Below are positions 34,757-45,215 of a stretch of 64,000 bases of DNA, one piece after another. The position numbers and the translations under genes were made by a program. The notes beneath the pieces were generated by a model. It was not told where the DNA came from, searched no databases, and saw only the letters and a list, made by a program, of their open reading frames with translations. Every line of letters begins with the position of its first letter. The stretch's first letter is position 1. Origin of the DNA: Ceratothoa steindachneri (taxonomy: Eukaryota > Arthropoda > Malacostraca > Isopoda > Cymothoidae); NCBI GenBank assembly GCA_963969495.1, contig OZ018321.1, positions 105,428,066 through 105,492,065 of the forward strand, read 5' to 3'.

Positions 34757-35848
34757 TAGGCTTTAATTCCTACTAAACGTGCGAAAGCTGGTTAGAGGTG
34801 GGTTGTGCCGTAGCCAGGATTCTCACTATAAAAGTCCCACTTGTTACTGGGGAGAGGTTTGTGATTGTTGAAGTCTAAGAGTGCATAATACAGGTTGAAT
34901 GAATTAGCTGAAGGGATGCTTAATTGAAGTCTTGCCAAGGGTACGTCAAAAGGAAGGAGCCACAAATAAACACACGTACTCAAAATAAACTTTACTTTAC
35001 ACAAATATAATAATTAGCAATAGTTAAGAGGCAAAATTAAGGATTAAATAATAAACACTGACGTTAAGCGTCTAGATTTACAATGACTCAATGGGAGTAT
35101 CAATCACGGTTAATTAAATAGGTAATTTAACAATAGAGGGACACTGGGTTTACAGATTACCATTAATTGATGGATTGGAGAGACGACTACTCAGGTCCAG
35201 ACGGGGTGGTTCGGGTGACGTTAACACGAGTTCTCGGGGAGAGGAGGGGATAAGACGACGGGTTTGGGACTGCTGGCTGCAGTTCCGGTTAGTTCACTCC
35301 TAACTGGATGTGACACTAACAAATAGTAACTTCCAGTAACTATTTGATGTTTCTTTTCTTACTCAAGTTACGTTGAGCAACAGAGCGTACTCTTCTAGTC
35401 AAAGAATCTGCGGGGCAGGATTTACTTCCAGGAACAATTTTGAGACAGTGACCAAGTTGACTCAACGGCGCGTTGGTAGTCGAGCTGTTACGGCAACGAC
35501 TCTCGCTCAACGTGAGGATTACGCGAGTAGATTTAGGACACTGCTGTAGAGAGATGGACGGCGATATTATTTATACCGAGGATTGTAGGAAATCGAGAGA
35601 GAGATTCCATTCACGACAATTCGCTTATCACAGCGCCTTCTGGACAATCTCCATGCTATCATAAAGAATGCAAATAAGATTTAAGCTTCTTTGGGAGATA
35701 GGCGTTCTTTTCGTCCGACTTCCTGTCGCCAGTTGGGGGAAGGGTGGGGGGAGAGAGGGAGGAGACGAAGGTCAACTCAAACGACAAATTTCTTTCGTTC
35801 CCACGATTGTCTGGCGGCATGTGAGTATGTACGTTCCATACCCTCACA
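34560..35848 (-). mobile_element. solo LTR
   Basis: This reads TGTCGTAG..CCCTCACA on the plus strand, 1289 bp. It is flanked by a perfect 5-bp duplication, AGATG (34555-34559 and 35849-35853). It includes an 86-bp (TA)n tract at 34669-34754. The terminal sequences match the other TGTCG-type LTRs. The interrupted sequence is not recognised. Confidence 0.88.
34669..34754. repeat. (TA)n microsatellite
   Basis: TA repeat inside the solo LTR. The gypsy 1 LTRs also carry internal TA tracts. Confidence 0.95.
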
Positions 35849-35853
35849 AGATG

Positions 35854-36289
35854 TGTTGGTAAGAAGATTTGTGTATAGTTTTTAGATGACTGGATGGTCC
35901 TTTCTCTTATAACTCTTAACTTTTCTTACCCTATTCCAACTTTGATCTTACAGTCACTATCTAAACAGTCGATCATATTTCTGTTTTAACCCTTTTATAC
36001 TTTCACTTACTCCACCTGCAGTATGTCGCTTATCTAATATGTGTAAACTGATATAGACTGTTAGTCTATATTCAATCCTAACCTTCGTTTACTACTAGGA
36101 AATTAAAATTTCATCACAATTCCCTCTCTTGATCAAAATCTATCCTCCCAACCACTTCTCACTTCTTCCTTTTTCCTCCTCCAGACGTTCTTTGCCCTCT
36201 CATGTGATACTATATTGACCGGTTTCATTTTACCTTCTCTTTGGAATTCTTCCTGCCTTCTTATTTCTAACCTCTAAGTGTCTGTAATC
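35854..36289. other. unassigned stretch
   Basis: T- and C-rich sequence with no clear feature. It may be an eroded downstream part of the adjacent LINE endonuclease. Confidence 0.3.
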
Positions 36290-36870
36290 CATCAATTATT
36301 TTGGTTTTATACCCTCTAGAGTTTGGCCATAGCATTCTTCGAAGTACCATGCAGCGAAAGAGTGGGGTACAATAGGGTGGCTCTGACTCTGAATCGATAG
36401 ATCCAAGTTTCTCCCAATCGTTTCTCTGAGGCATACTCTGAATGCATGGAGGGCGGATTCAGGTCACTTAGGAAAATCACCCGATTGTTCCTTCCGAATA
36501 CCCTAAAGATGTTATGGACGGGCAGATAATTTCATTTGAGGGGCTGGTATCCCCCATTACTACCACTGAGCACGTCTGAGTTTACAACTATTGACATTTA
36601 CTTTCGTCTAGCTTTTCCAACTTTTTATGCTCTATATCTTTCTTAGCAGCTATTAGTGTGCCATTGTACCTCTAATTAGAGTGGCTTTTCATGTAGGTAT
36701 AATAATTCTGCAGCTTCAGCTCATACTTCGCTGTACCCAATTCGTTTTCACAAATCACTACTACATCAAGGTCCTCCCTGACTAACACGTTTCCGAAATA
36801 GTTTCTTTTCGCATTCTCTCTATTTATGTTCATCTCAACTATTTTCAGTTTAATAACCCTAGTACCCATT
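36290..36870 (-). pseudogene. LINE endonuclease N-terminal relic
   Basis: The minus-strand frame 36672-36869 starts MGTRVIKLKIVEMNINRENA and continues EDLDVVVICENELG and NYYTYMKSHSN. This is the start of an AP-endonuclease domain (W/MN, then D-VV-I-ET-L) of the same RTE-like type as the RT relic at 17.5-19.5 kb. The following sequence down to 36290 retains weak similarity in shifting frames. No RT follows. Confidence 0.55.
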
Positions 36871-37722
36871 ATTCTTTACTTATTTAAACTCTTATGCTGC
36901 CCGTTCCTTAACTTCCTGAAGTTCTCCATCCTAAGGAGATGGCATCCATCCGCTGTTATTTGTAAACTTCAGAGCAGTAAATATATTTCAGCTTAGTTGG
37001 CAGCTTTTTATCCTCTACTTGACAGCGCTCTGTGCCGGGGGCCAATCGGAGAACGCGTCAAGAAAGCTGATTTCTGCACCTTTCCGAAAGGCAGCGGATA
37101 GTTGAGTAGTTTTCCATATCACTTTTCCGAGTCTTGTTGATGCGAGGTGAAGAGAGAGAAAAGTGAAGGGGATGCGCAAGACTAGGTTGAGTCAATATAG
37201 ATTTGTGGTAACCATGCGGCACTATAGACACTCCAGCAGAGCTTACTCTGTAGAGAGCTAAGTCACTACAATATATATTCACAAAATCAGAGTAGAACAG
37301 TTATAACTGTAATGAAATGGTGTAATCTTTCTCTTAGACCAGAAAAGAAGCTTTGGCACATATATTAATTAGGCCAGTGACTCAGTAAAAATTATAAACT
37401 ACTGCTGCCCACCTTAAATTTCCATGGCCTATTTTGGCCATGTGTTGAGAAACACGTCCTTAAAGTAATGGTATGTCCTTTAATTTGTGATACTGGGGAG
37501 TTATAGAACCTTTACTAGATAAAAGGTCTACCCAGGACATCATTTAAATTAAGCCTCTGTAGCCCATTCTCATTTCCCCTGTGGTTCATTTGTTTTTATA
37601 CAAGATTGTAAGCGAAACTAAAGATATCGCTACCTCAATTAACAATTCTTCCAATTAATGTCAGTTAATTCCCAAGTGGGTTTATATATAAATGGCCTTT
37701 GCCCTTTGTCGTGGAGTGGCTA

Positions 37723-37724
<2 letters not shown>
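36871..37724. other. unassigned stretch
   Basis: No gene recognised between the endonuclease relic and the CT microsatellite. Confidence 0.3.
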
Positions 37725-37801
<77 letters not shown>

Positions 37802-37813
37802 TCTCTCTCTTTC

Positions 37814-37894
<81 letters not shown>
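37725..37894. repeat. (CT)n microsatellite
   Basis: About 170 bp of CT repeat with a short CTAT interruption near 37787-37800. It replaces or precedes the endonuclease part of the LINE that follows. Confidence 0.95.
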
Positions 37895-37897
<3 letters not shown>

Positions 37898-40080
37898 CTG
37901 TAGGAGAAGAACTCGGTAGCAGTGATCACCGACTAGTCAAATTTACAGTCAAGGTCCCCAAGATAGAGTCTGTGACTGGTAAATCGAGGAAACTTGAATG
38001 AGAAGAGCAGACTTTGCAGGTCTTCGTGCTGGATTGACTGATACGAGGCTAGAAGTGTGCGAGGATGTTGAAGATTCGTGGAATAAATTCAAAACTACGT
38101 TCATGAGTCTTCAATCACGATTCATCTCTTTGAGAAGCCTTCGTCGGTCTTCCGTTCAACCAAAGTGGTTTAATCGAGAAATTGGTCAACTACTCAGGGC
38201 GAAGAGAACGGTGTACCGGCAGTCAAAGATTTATGGAGACTTTGAGGAGTACCATTGGCTAGCTAGAAGAGTGAAGTCCAGCATAAGGGCGACAAAGCGC
38301 GCCGAAGAGCTCCGAGTGGCGAGACTTTGCAAGGAGAATCCCAAGGAGTTCTTTGGTTATTTAAACAGCCGTAAACCAATCCTTCGTACGACTAGCCCTT
38401 TAGTTAATGAGAAGGGGGCATTAAAGCATTCAGATGCAGAAAATGCTAACCTCCTCGACGACTACTTCTCTTTAGTGTTTACTGAATAGTGTGGTCCCAT
38501 CCCCCAGCCCTTGGATTCTTACTTGGAGCAAAAGATGGAGGAAATGGACTTCACCCAAGGAGAAATAAAAAAAAATCACTGATCTAAAGAAGAATAGGTC
38601 CCCTGGCCCGGGCGGGTTTCCACCTAAAGTGTTGAAAGAAGTGCGCGATGAAGTTTCACGACATCTGAGTACAATAGTAGACATGTCAATCCGGACCGGA
38701 TGCGATCCTAGAGACTAGCGTGAAGCAGCGGTGACTTTTATCTTTAAGAAATGATACCCTAGCTAGCCCTCAAACTACCGAACTACTAGCTTAACCTCAA
38801 TAGTCGGTAAACTGATGGAAAGCATCATTGTGTACAAAATGATTTCATATTTAGAGTACAACTTGCAATTGAGGTGTTGCCAGTACGGGTTCCGAAGGCA
38901 CCGGTCACGCCTAACGAATCTTGTTGAATTCTTCAACTTTGTCTTCAATGAGCACGACCGGGATAAGGTGGTGGATGTTATCTACTTAGACGTTCAAAAA
39001 GCCTTCGATAAGGTACCACACCGCCGCCTCCTCCGCAAACTGCGAGCGCTGGGCATAGACGGAAAGGTAGCAGGTTGGATAGAGAACTGGCTAAGTGGCA
39101 GACGGCAACGGGTAGCGCTGAATGGAGAGGCTTCTAAGTGGGTGCCCGTTACCAGCGGTGTACCTCAAGGTTCTGTCCTGGGACCACTACTTTTCATCAT
39201 CTATGTTAACGCCCTGATGGTGACATGGTTGCGAAGATTTCTAAATTTTCCGACAATACCAAGATTGATATGAACGTTGAAAAGGAAGGAAACACCTCCA
39301 GCCTACAAGAAGATCTTCGGAATATTTGGGAGTGGTCAGACACGTGGCAAATGCCTTTTAACGTGAACAAATGCAAATAATGCACATCGGCCACCGAAAC
39401 CCCCAAATCTCGGTATATCCTTAAGGGTACAGCTCTCGAACGCATTGATACCGAGAAGGACCTGGGTGTAATAATCACTAGTGACCTCAAGTTCTCAAAA
39501 CAGTGCATATAGGCTGAGAAAAAGGTCCAAAGGTTGTTAGGCTATATATAGCGACAGTTTGGATATCGAAACAAGGAAATACTACTTTGTTTGTAAAATT
39601 CACTTGTCCGACCCCACCTGGAGTATGCCGTTCAATTTTGGAGTCCTTCGTTTCGAAAGGATATCGAGAGATTGGAACGTGTGTAAGCCAGGGCAACCAA
39701 ACTGATTCCATCTATCAGACACGAAAGTTACGACGATATATTAAGGAAATTAGATCTGTTTTCGTTGGAGACCTGGAGACTGCGTAGTCAGCTTATAGAA
39801 GTGTTAAAAATAGTTCGATGATTCAACAATGTAGACTACACTGATGTTTTCCAACTTCGTGAGGGCAGAACTAGAAATCACGGCTACAAACTTGAACTGA
39901 AGCGTCACCACCGCGATCTGTGTGGGAGATTTTTCACATACAGCATCTGTGGTAGCTGGAACGCGCTTCCAGTGAAAGTGGGCAACAGCAATTCTGTTGA
40001 TCAGTAAAAGTCAAGTCTGGACAAAATCTTGAAAAGTGGCCATTTGGCCACGTAGCCGTTGAACAGAACTGTGCCTACTC
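37895..40080 (+). pseudogene. CR1-like LINE ORF2 relic
   Basis: This plus-strand LINE begins right after the CT repeat with the end of the endonuclease (GSSDHRLVKF, the SDH block). A 164-codon linker frame (37998-38489, WFNREIGQLLRAKRTVYRQ) follows. RT blocks are then seen: NRSPGPGGFPPKVLKE, RCCQYGFRR, VDVIYLDVQKAFDKVPH (motif A), TSGVPQGSVLGPLLF (motif B) and KFSDNTKI at about 39240, where the usual FADD has become FSDN. The C-terminal part (DLGVIITSDLKFSKQC, RPHLEYAVQFWSP, WNALPVKVG, SSLDKIL) extends to about 40060. Frameshifts and stops, for example near 38488 and 38718, make it inactive. Confidence 0.85.
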
Positions 40081-40160
40081 GACTGCTAATCCAAAGGTAC
40101 CCTCTCTGAATGGACCGTAAGGTCTTCTAGACTACTTCTTATCCTTGTATCTCTCTCTCT

Positions 40161-40164
<4 letters not shown>

Positions 40165-40232
<68 letters not shown>
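40165..40232. repeat. (TA)n microsatellite
   Basis: TA repeat directly at the 3' end of PLE 3. Confidence 0.95.
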
Positions 40233-40235
<3 letters not shown>

Positions 40236-40275
40236 ACAAAACCCACAGGAAAAATTAATACAAGGATTCCAAGTA

Positions 40276-40307
40276 CTTTCGAACTTTATTTTGAGTTCTT
40301 TATCAAG
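40276..40307 (-). ncRNA. degenerate hammerhead-like motif of PLE 3
   Basis: On the minus strand CTTGATAAA is followed by a GAACT/AGTTC stem and then CGAAAG. The position near the element end and the order resemble CTGATGA-stem-GAAAC of PLE 1, but both core strings are altered, so activity is unlikely. Confidence 0.4.
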
Positions 40308-40542
40308 GAATAACAAAAGTTTAGAAAATTGTGATATATATATGGATGATACAAAGGAGAGGGAACGCATACAAAAAAAGCAAAAAAGCCAATCAACAAA
40401 ATGAATTAATATGAAATGGAGACATTAGGAGGAGCAAAGAGTGACAGAAAAAAAGGAAGATAAATACAAACGAAGACCATTAAATCAGCTAAATTCAAAA
40501 GACTAAAGGTTTACAAGAGGATAAAAATATCACCTAAGCAAT

Positions 40543-41487
40543 TAGGGAGGGCGCGGATAAGTTTTGCAATTCGGATATAAGGAAACGAGATATGAGGAAA
40601 AGTGTTTTATTATTTTTCAATATAACTACCCTCAACTTCAATGCACTTGCGTCAGTTGTCCCTGAGGCTTCGAATTCCCGACAACCAGAAATCTCCCGAC
40701 TGCTGTTCAATCCACTATTGGACGGCGAGCTTGACATCTTAATCGTCCCCAAACCCGCGTCCACGCAGTGCAGCCTTGAGCTGGTGGATAAAAAGTAGTC
40801 GCTAGGGGCCAGGTCTGGACTTTTGGGGGGATGGTTGAGCTCCTCGAATCCGCACTCGCGCAGGGCAGCTTGTGCAACTCTGGCCTTGTAGACAGGGGCA
40901 TTCTCGTGGAGGAGCAGGACACCGCGTGTCAACTTGCCGCGCCGCTTATGGCGGATGCACTTCTTCAACACAGCCAAATTGTCGTGGATGATGTTGATAA
41001 CACTTCCATGTGATATTCGAAGTTCTCGCTCGATTTCTTCGACCTTCACCCGTCGATTTTCGAAGATCATCCTCTCTACACGGGCCACATTGTCCTCGTT
41101 GGTCACGTTTGATGGGCGTCCTGGACGGAGGTCACCTTCAAGGGGGGACTCACGACCATGGTGGAACTCCCTATTCCAGCGAGCAATGGTTGCATAGGAA
41201 GGGGCAGTGTCGGTGTACACTGCAACCATGCGTTCATGGATCTCTTTTGCATTCTTCCCTTCCTTGGTCAAAAATTAGATCAGTGCGCGGTGCTCAACTT
41301 TCTCCATTGTTGAAAAAATTGTGACTGACAATCTGCAATCAGCTACTGCTTCTTAAATAGGCGAGGCAGGAGTGTGCGGCTGCAAGTCCTTACTTGTCAT
41401 ACCTTGTCCTAACACCCCCACAAACAGACATCCCCTTTCCTCTATTTTGCCCTATCGATTCGCACAACTTATTGACCGCCCCTCGTA
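40543..41487 (-). mobile_element. internally deleted mariner in PLE 3 UTR
   Basis: The terminal inverted repeats are CGAGGGGCGGTCAATAAGTT at the right end (complement strand) and a diverged GAGGGCGCGGATAAGTT-type copy at the left. TA lies at both edges. The transposase frame starts at 41307 (MEKVEHRALI) and has a stop at about 41277. The DNA-binding half (HERMVAVYTDTAPSYATI, FHHGRESPLEGDLRPGRP) and ERELRISHGSVINII are present. The sequence then jumps to RGVLLLHENAP and PPKSPDLAPSDYF. The first catalytic block is deleted and HDNAP reads HENAP. About 945 bp remain of a usual ~1.3 kb. Confidence 0.88.
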
Positions 41488-41594
41488 GATGCACACACAA
41501 AAAATTAAATAGTTTATTAAGATAATATAAATATTTAGTCTCAAATTAAAAGTTTCGACAGTGCATTATGAATATAATTTTAAAAATAACCATC

Positions 41595-42040
41595 GAGTTT
41601 ATATAAGCCAGGACTTAAATTATAATTTGAGAATTTATTAATAAAGGTCGATTCAATGATATTTCGTGAAATTGTATCGTTATTATGACAGATTATTTTA
41701 GCAGAATTCCAATCAATATTGTGATTAAGTTATCACATATGAAAATAAAATGAGTTGCTTTCTTCACCACGACGGACATTATATTTATGCTGAGAAATTC
41801 GTTTTTTTAAACATTTACCTGATTGACCAAAGTAATATTTAGAGCAATCGATACATTTTACGCAATTTACATTACAAATAGGGGAAGTGGCGTTCTTGAC
41901 TAATAGGTTAGAGATAGTATAATTATAGTTAAATACTACACAAATGTCTAGACTATTCCTCTACACTCTTAACCTAACGGAATATAAAAAATTGATCATT
42001 ATCAACTCGGGATATTTTGCTGTCAAAGTTAACTAAGTCG
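41595..42040 (-). pseudogene. PLE 3 GIY-YIG endonuclease fragment
   Basis: The minus-strand translation gives FDSKISRVDNDQFF, then NVNCVKCIDCSKYYFGQSGK, LKKRISQHKYNVRRGEESN, HNIDWNSAKII, NIIESTFI and NYNLSPGLYKLD. This is the whole C-terminal GIY-YIG domain of a PLE, with its Cys pairs, the YYFGQSG core and the downstream Glu in IEST. Stops occur after the QH block. It is a different PLE lineage from PLE 1, whose core reads YVGQTSLQL. Confidence 0.82.
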
Positions 42041-42055
42041 AACAAACCTCTTTTA

Positions 42056-42498
42056 CCCTTATCCGAGTGGATACGGCGTTGGTCCGCCAACGCCGCGGTA
42101 CCGGGTTCGATCTCGGCAAGAGCGGACACAAACGCGAGCGCACGGAGAGATTTGGCTACCAATTGGTGGAAGCGCTGTGCTCAGCCCTGTATTGGGGTGG
42201 GTAGATATTACATTTCTCATCACACACATAGCCAATTACAACACTGCTTTCTTTCCTCTCCCGTCTTTGGAGCGCAACACACACATTCATTTTTAAGGAA
42301 TCCTGCCGATGGGTATCTATATCCATATACCTCAGACGCGGAACAGGTCCTTCTGCCCCGGGGCGACGAAGGTTCCACCTGAACGCTGTTTACTTCTTGG
42401 AACCTCTGCCCTCGGGCTCACCAGCGATTGTCATACTGATCTTTGTGTCTATTTTATTACCCGGTCGGGGATCCGCCTGGTTAAAGGCAGGTTGGCGA

Positions 42499-42534
<36 letters not shown>
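42056..42534 (+). mobile_element. tRNA-derived SINE with (ACT)n tail
   Basis: The head contains an A-box-like TATCCGAGTGG (42060-42070) and a B-box-like GGTTCGATCTC (42104-42114), spaced as in a tRNA. GCGTTGGTCCGCCAACGCC between them could form an anticodon-arm-like stem. A unique body of about 380 bp follows, and the element ends in about twelve ACT repeats (42499-42534). No protein is encoded. Polymerase III transcription from the internal boxes is the expected mode. I do not recognise a named family. Confidence 0.78.
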
Positions 42535-42535
<1 letters not shown>

Positions 42536-43810
42536 GTTGTAGTCTTTGTTCATCAGATGGAAATGAGTCTCCTCATCTAATTTACGACTGCCCAAAATAC
42601 GAAACTCCCTCTGCCAAGATTACCAAATTTTAACAAATAAGTGGATGTAATTAGTGTGGAGTATTTGGGCAATGCATTGCAACATGTAGCACAACATATA
42701 TGCGATGCCCATTTTTTCGCTTATGTAACAAAAAGGATCTGAAAAATTCTTTCAGTAGTCTTCTTGCCATATTTTAATAGAATTCTAATTAAATTTTAGA
42801 AATAATAGTTTTAAAAAATCTCAAATAAAAAAATTGAATTAATAACCAATTTTTACTTTTTCCGGAAATTTCTTTTGCAATTTACAAACACCTGCAGCCA
42901 TTTCGAGAAAAATGAATGCAATTTTTCTTGTTCTACGCACAAAATTACCCTAAAGTATGACTTTCCGGTCACTGTAGCGTTTAGAAGGCTGAAATTTGTT
43001 GGACAGTGTTACCAATACAAATTTACTCGCAACGAACGAGTTTATTTTGCCTCAATCTTAGCTTTGATCAGATTCATTTTTCTCTCTCATTTATACAGAT
43101 TTTGATTCATTTTAAAATAAACCATTAAAACACTAAAAATCTCCATTTACCTTAGAAAGAATTCATAAAATCCCCTTTCAGGTCAACCATTTACTTTTCT
43201 CAAATCTTAGGAGCACGATTATTTGCGAAAGCCAGATGGTATAGGGCTTTCCATATCATGCGAAGCAGGTGAACTCTAACCTTGATTTGAAGTTTTATTG
43301 CATTACTATTTTCTTGGAAATTAATTACATAATGTAACTAATAAGAGAACAATACTAGTTAAGTACATATGTGTATCGTCTGCCGTCAAATTTGCGGTAT
43401 ATCACCTAATTTTATGTAAAGTGTGGGTTAGGTTAGGTTAGATTAGTTAACCAATAAACATACCAAACTACCCTACCTAACCTGCCCCACATTTTACCAG
43501 AAGTTAGACTATAGTGTGCATACTTAGCCAACACTTAGAGAACTTTCATTCAGTACTGACACTACTGGTACTTTGAAGAATTACGGGGGATCTCCTCTTA
43601 CGGATGATTGAATGTAGGAGAAATTGTTGGGTTGCGCTACCAAGCACTAAATAACAGCTTGAATCTCAATTTAAAAGTCTACAAAATTGAGACCAACTAA
43701 GAGCCTAGAAATCACTTAAATTCTGCCAAGAAGAAAATATTCAAATTTAAAAATTCAAACTAACAACGTATTAATTTAAAAGCCATTTCAAGATCTACAT
43801 AGGCTAAGAG
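42535..43810. other. unassigned stretch
   Basis: AT-rich sequence with no recognisable gene. A small GTTAGGTTAGG-type run lies at about 43429-43442. Confidence 0.3.
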
Positions 43811-45215
43811 CAGGGGTTCACAACTCGCGGCCCACGGCCCACGGCCATTTGTCAAAAATAACAATGCGTGCGGCCCGTCAAATCATTTCATGGGTTATTG
43901 CTGCGGCCCTCCATCATCCCAAACGTGTGTTGAAACACAGATTGAAAGTGTCGTTGATGCTTGTATCAACATACTTTTGCAAACAGCTGTTTAGCGAGAT
44001 AAAACTGACAAATAGAAGACCCGAGTACACCTCACAGACGACCACTTGTACAACCTTCCTTTGCTGAATGTTAGTTCCATTACCCCTTATTTTGATAAGC
44101 TTTGTGCTGAGAAATTTCACCATTGTCTTATTAATATTGTTTTATTTTTTTGTTCTGTACGAGGAATCTTCAAAAAGTTTTGATGCAAGATTATCGGAAA
44201 TTTTCAAGTCAAAACACGTTTGATCATATCTTTTGTTTGTGTTGATACCTGCAAAACCGTCCTTTATTCCTCTGACGTATTTCTGGTAGCAAGTGAGTTT
44301 TTTCAAGAAATTACTTTTTTTTATCCATGGAAAAGCAAACTTTTGAGTTCAGAGCCGTTATCAAATTTTTAACAAAACTTGATTGGAAATCCCCTGCAAT
44401 TGTCGATTCTTTGCAGCATGTTTATGTTGACTCAACGCCACATATAAACACTGTTTTGAGGTGAATGAAACGTTTTAAAGAAGGAAGAGAAGACCTTAAT
44501 GACGACGAGAGAGAAGGGAGACCATCCACATCAACCTACGCAGATAAGGTGGCCACTGTTTAAAAACTTCTAGATGAAGATTGCAGGTTTATCGTTGAAT
44601 TTATGAGAAAGAATTCGATATTTCCCAAGGATCAGCAGATGCAATTTCAACAGAGCATCTTGGTCTTAACAAGCATTCTACCGTTGGGTGCCGAAAGCGT
44701 TGCGGGATGATCAGCTTGCACAAAGGAGTCATGTTCCATCATAACAATGCTCCAGCCCCATTCATCACGGCTTTCAAGAGAAACTTTGAGGAAATTTCGA
44801 TAGCAAATCATACTCCATCCACTCTATAGCCATCATCTTGCCCCTTCAGACTATTTCTTTTTTCTAAGCCTAAGCAACAAATAAAAGGAACAATATTTCA
44901 ATCGATCGAAGAGGCAAAAGGTGAAGTCAAGACATGGTGCAATTCGAAAAGCCAGGAGTTATTCAGAGAGTGACTTTTCAGGTGGAAACATCGCCTTCAG
45001 GAGTAAATTCACTTAAATGGAAACTATGTTAAGAAGATATTAGTGAGATTTGTGTTATTTTAATTTTAATAAATATTTCTTTCATTTTGCACCAATACCT
45101 TTTGAAGATCCCTCGTATAATATGTGGTTTTTAGTTTTTTTATATTGGTGCGGCCCTCAGCCTTTCTCGGACTTGTCAATACGGCCCGCGGTACTCTGCG
45201 GGTTGGGGACCCCTG
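43811..45215. mobile_element. hAT element C, non-autonomous, with nested mariner
   Basis: It starts CAGGGGTTCACAACTCGCGG and ends GGTTGGGGACCCCTG, inverted termini of the common CAGGGGT..GCGGCCC hAT type. The flanking 8-mers GCTAAGAG and ACTCAGAT agree at five positions. Outside the nested mariner (44160-45115) only about 450 bp of hAT remain and no hAT transposase is seen. Confidence 0.75.
44160..45115 (+). mobile_element. mariner inside hAT C, internally deleted
   Basis: The ends CGAGGAATCTTCAAAAAG and, on the complement, CGAGGGATCTTCAAAAGG form terminal repeats flanked by TA. The transposase begins at ATG 44328 (MEKQTFEFRAVIKFLTKLDW) and continues IVDSLQHVYVDSTPHIN and DLNDDEREGRPSTS, with an in-frame TGA at about 44461. 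After RWVPKALRDDQLAQ it skips to the HHNNAPAP block (normally HDNAP) and a weak C-terminus. The first catalytic block is missing. This family differs from the other mariners here. Confidence 0.88.

Larger units (their letters stand above)
40233..42050 (-). mobile_element. Penelope-like element 3 with nested mariner
   Basis: Minus-strand PLE fragment. The GIY-YIG coding part is at 41595-42040. The 3' UTR continues at 41488-41590 and, after a mariner insertion (40543-41487), at 40233-40542. The last ~75 bp of the UTR contain a degraded hammerhead-like motif, and the element ends against (TA)n. RT sequence is absent, so it is 5'-truncated. A tRNA-derived SINE follows within a few bases. Confidence 0.75.

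Noticed and set aside
37692..37919. Long frames of alternating Leu and Ser residues
   Set aside because: They are translations of the CT microsatellite, not protein genes.
42061..42120. A functional tRNA gene
   Set aside because: A- and B-box strings are present but acceptor-stem pairing is not evident, and the sequence continues into a SINE body with a repeat tail.
43429..43495. GGTTA-type runs as telomeric repeat
   Set aside because: Only two or three adjacent units are present, far too few for an interstitial telomere tract.
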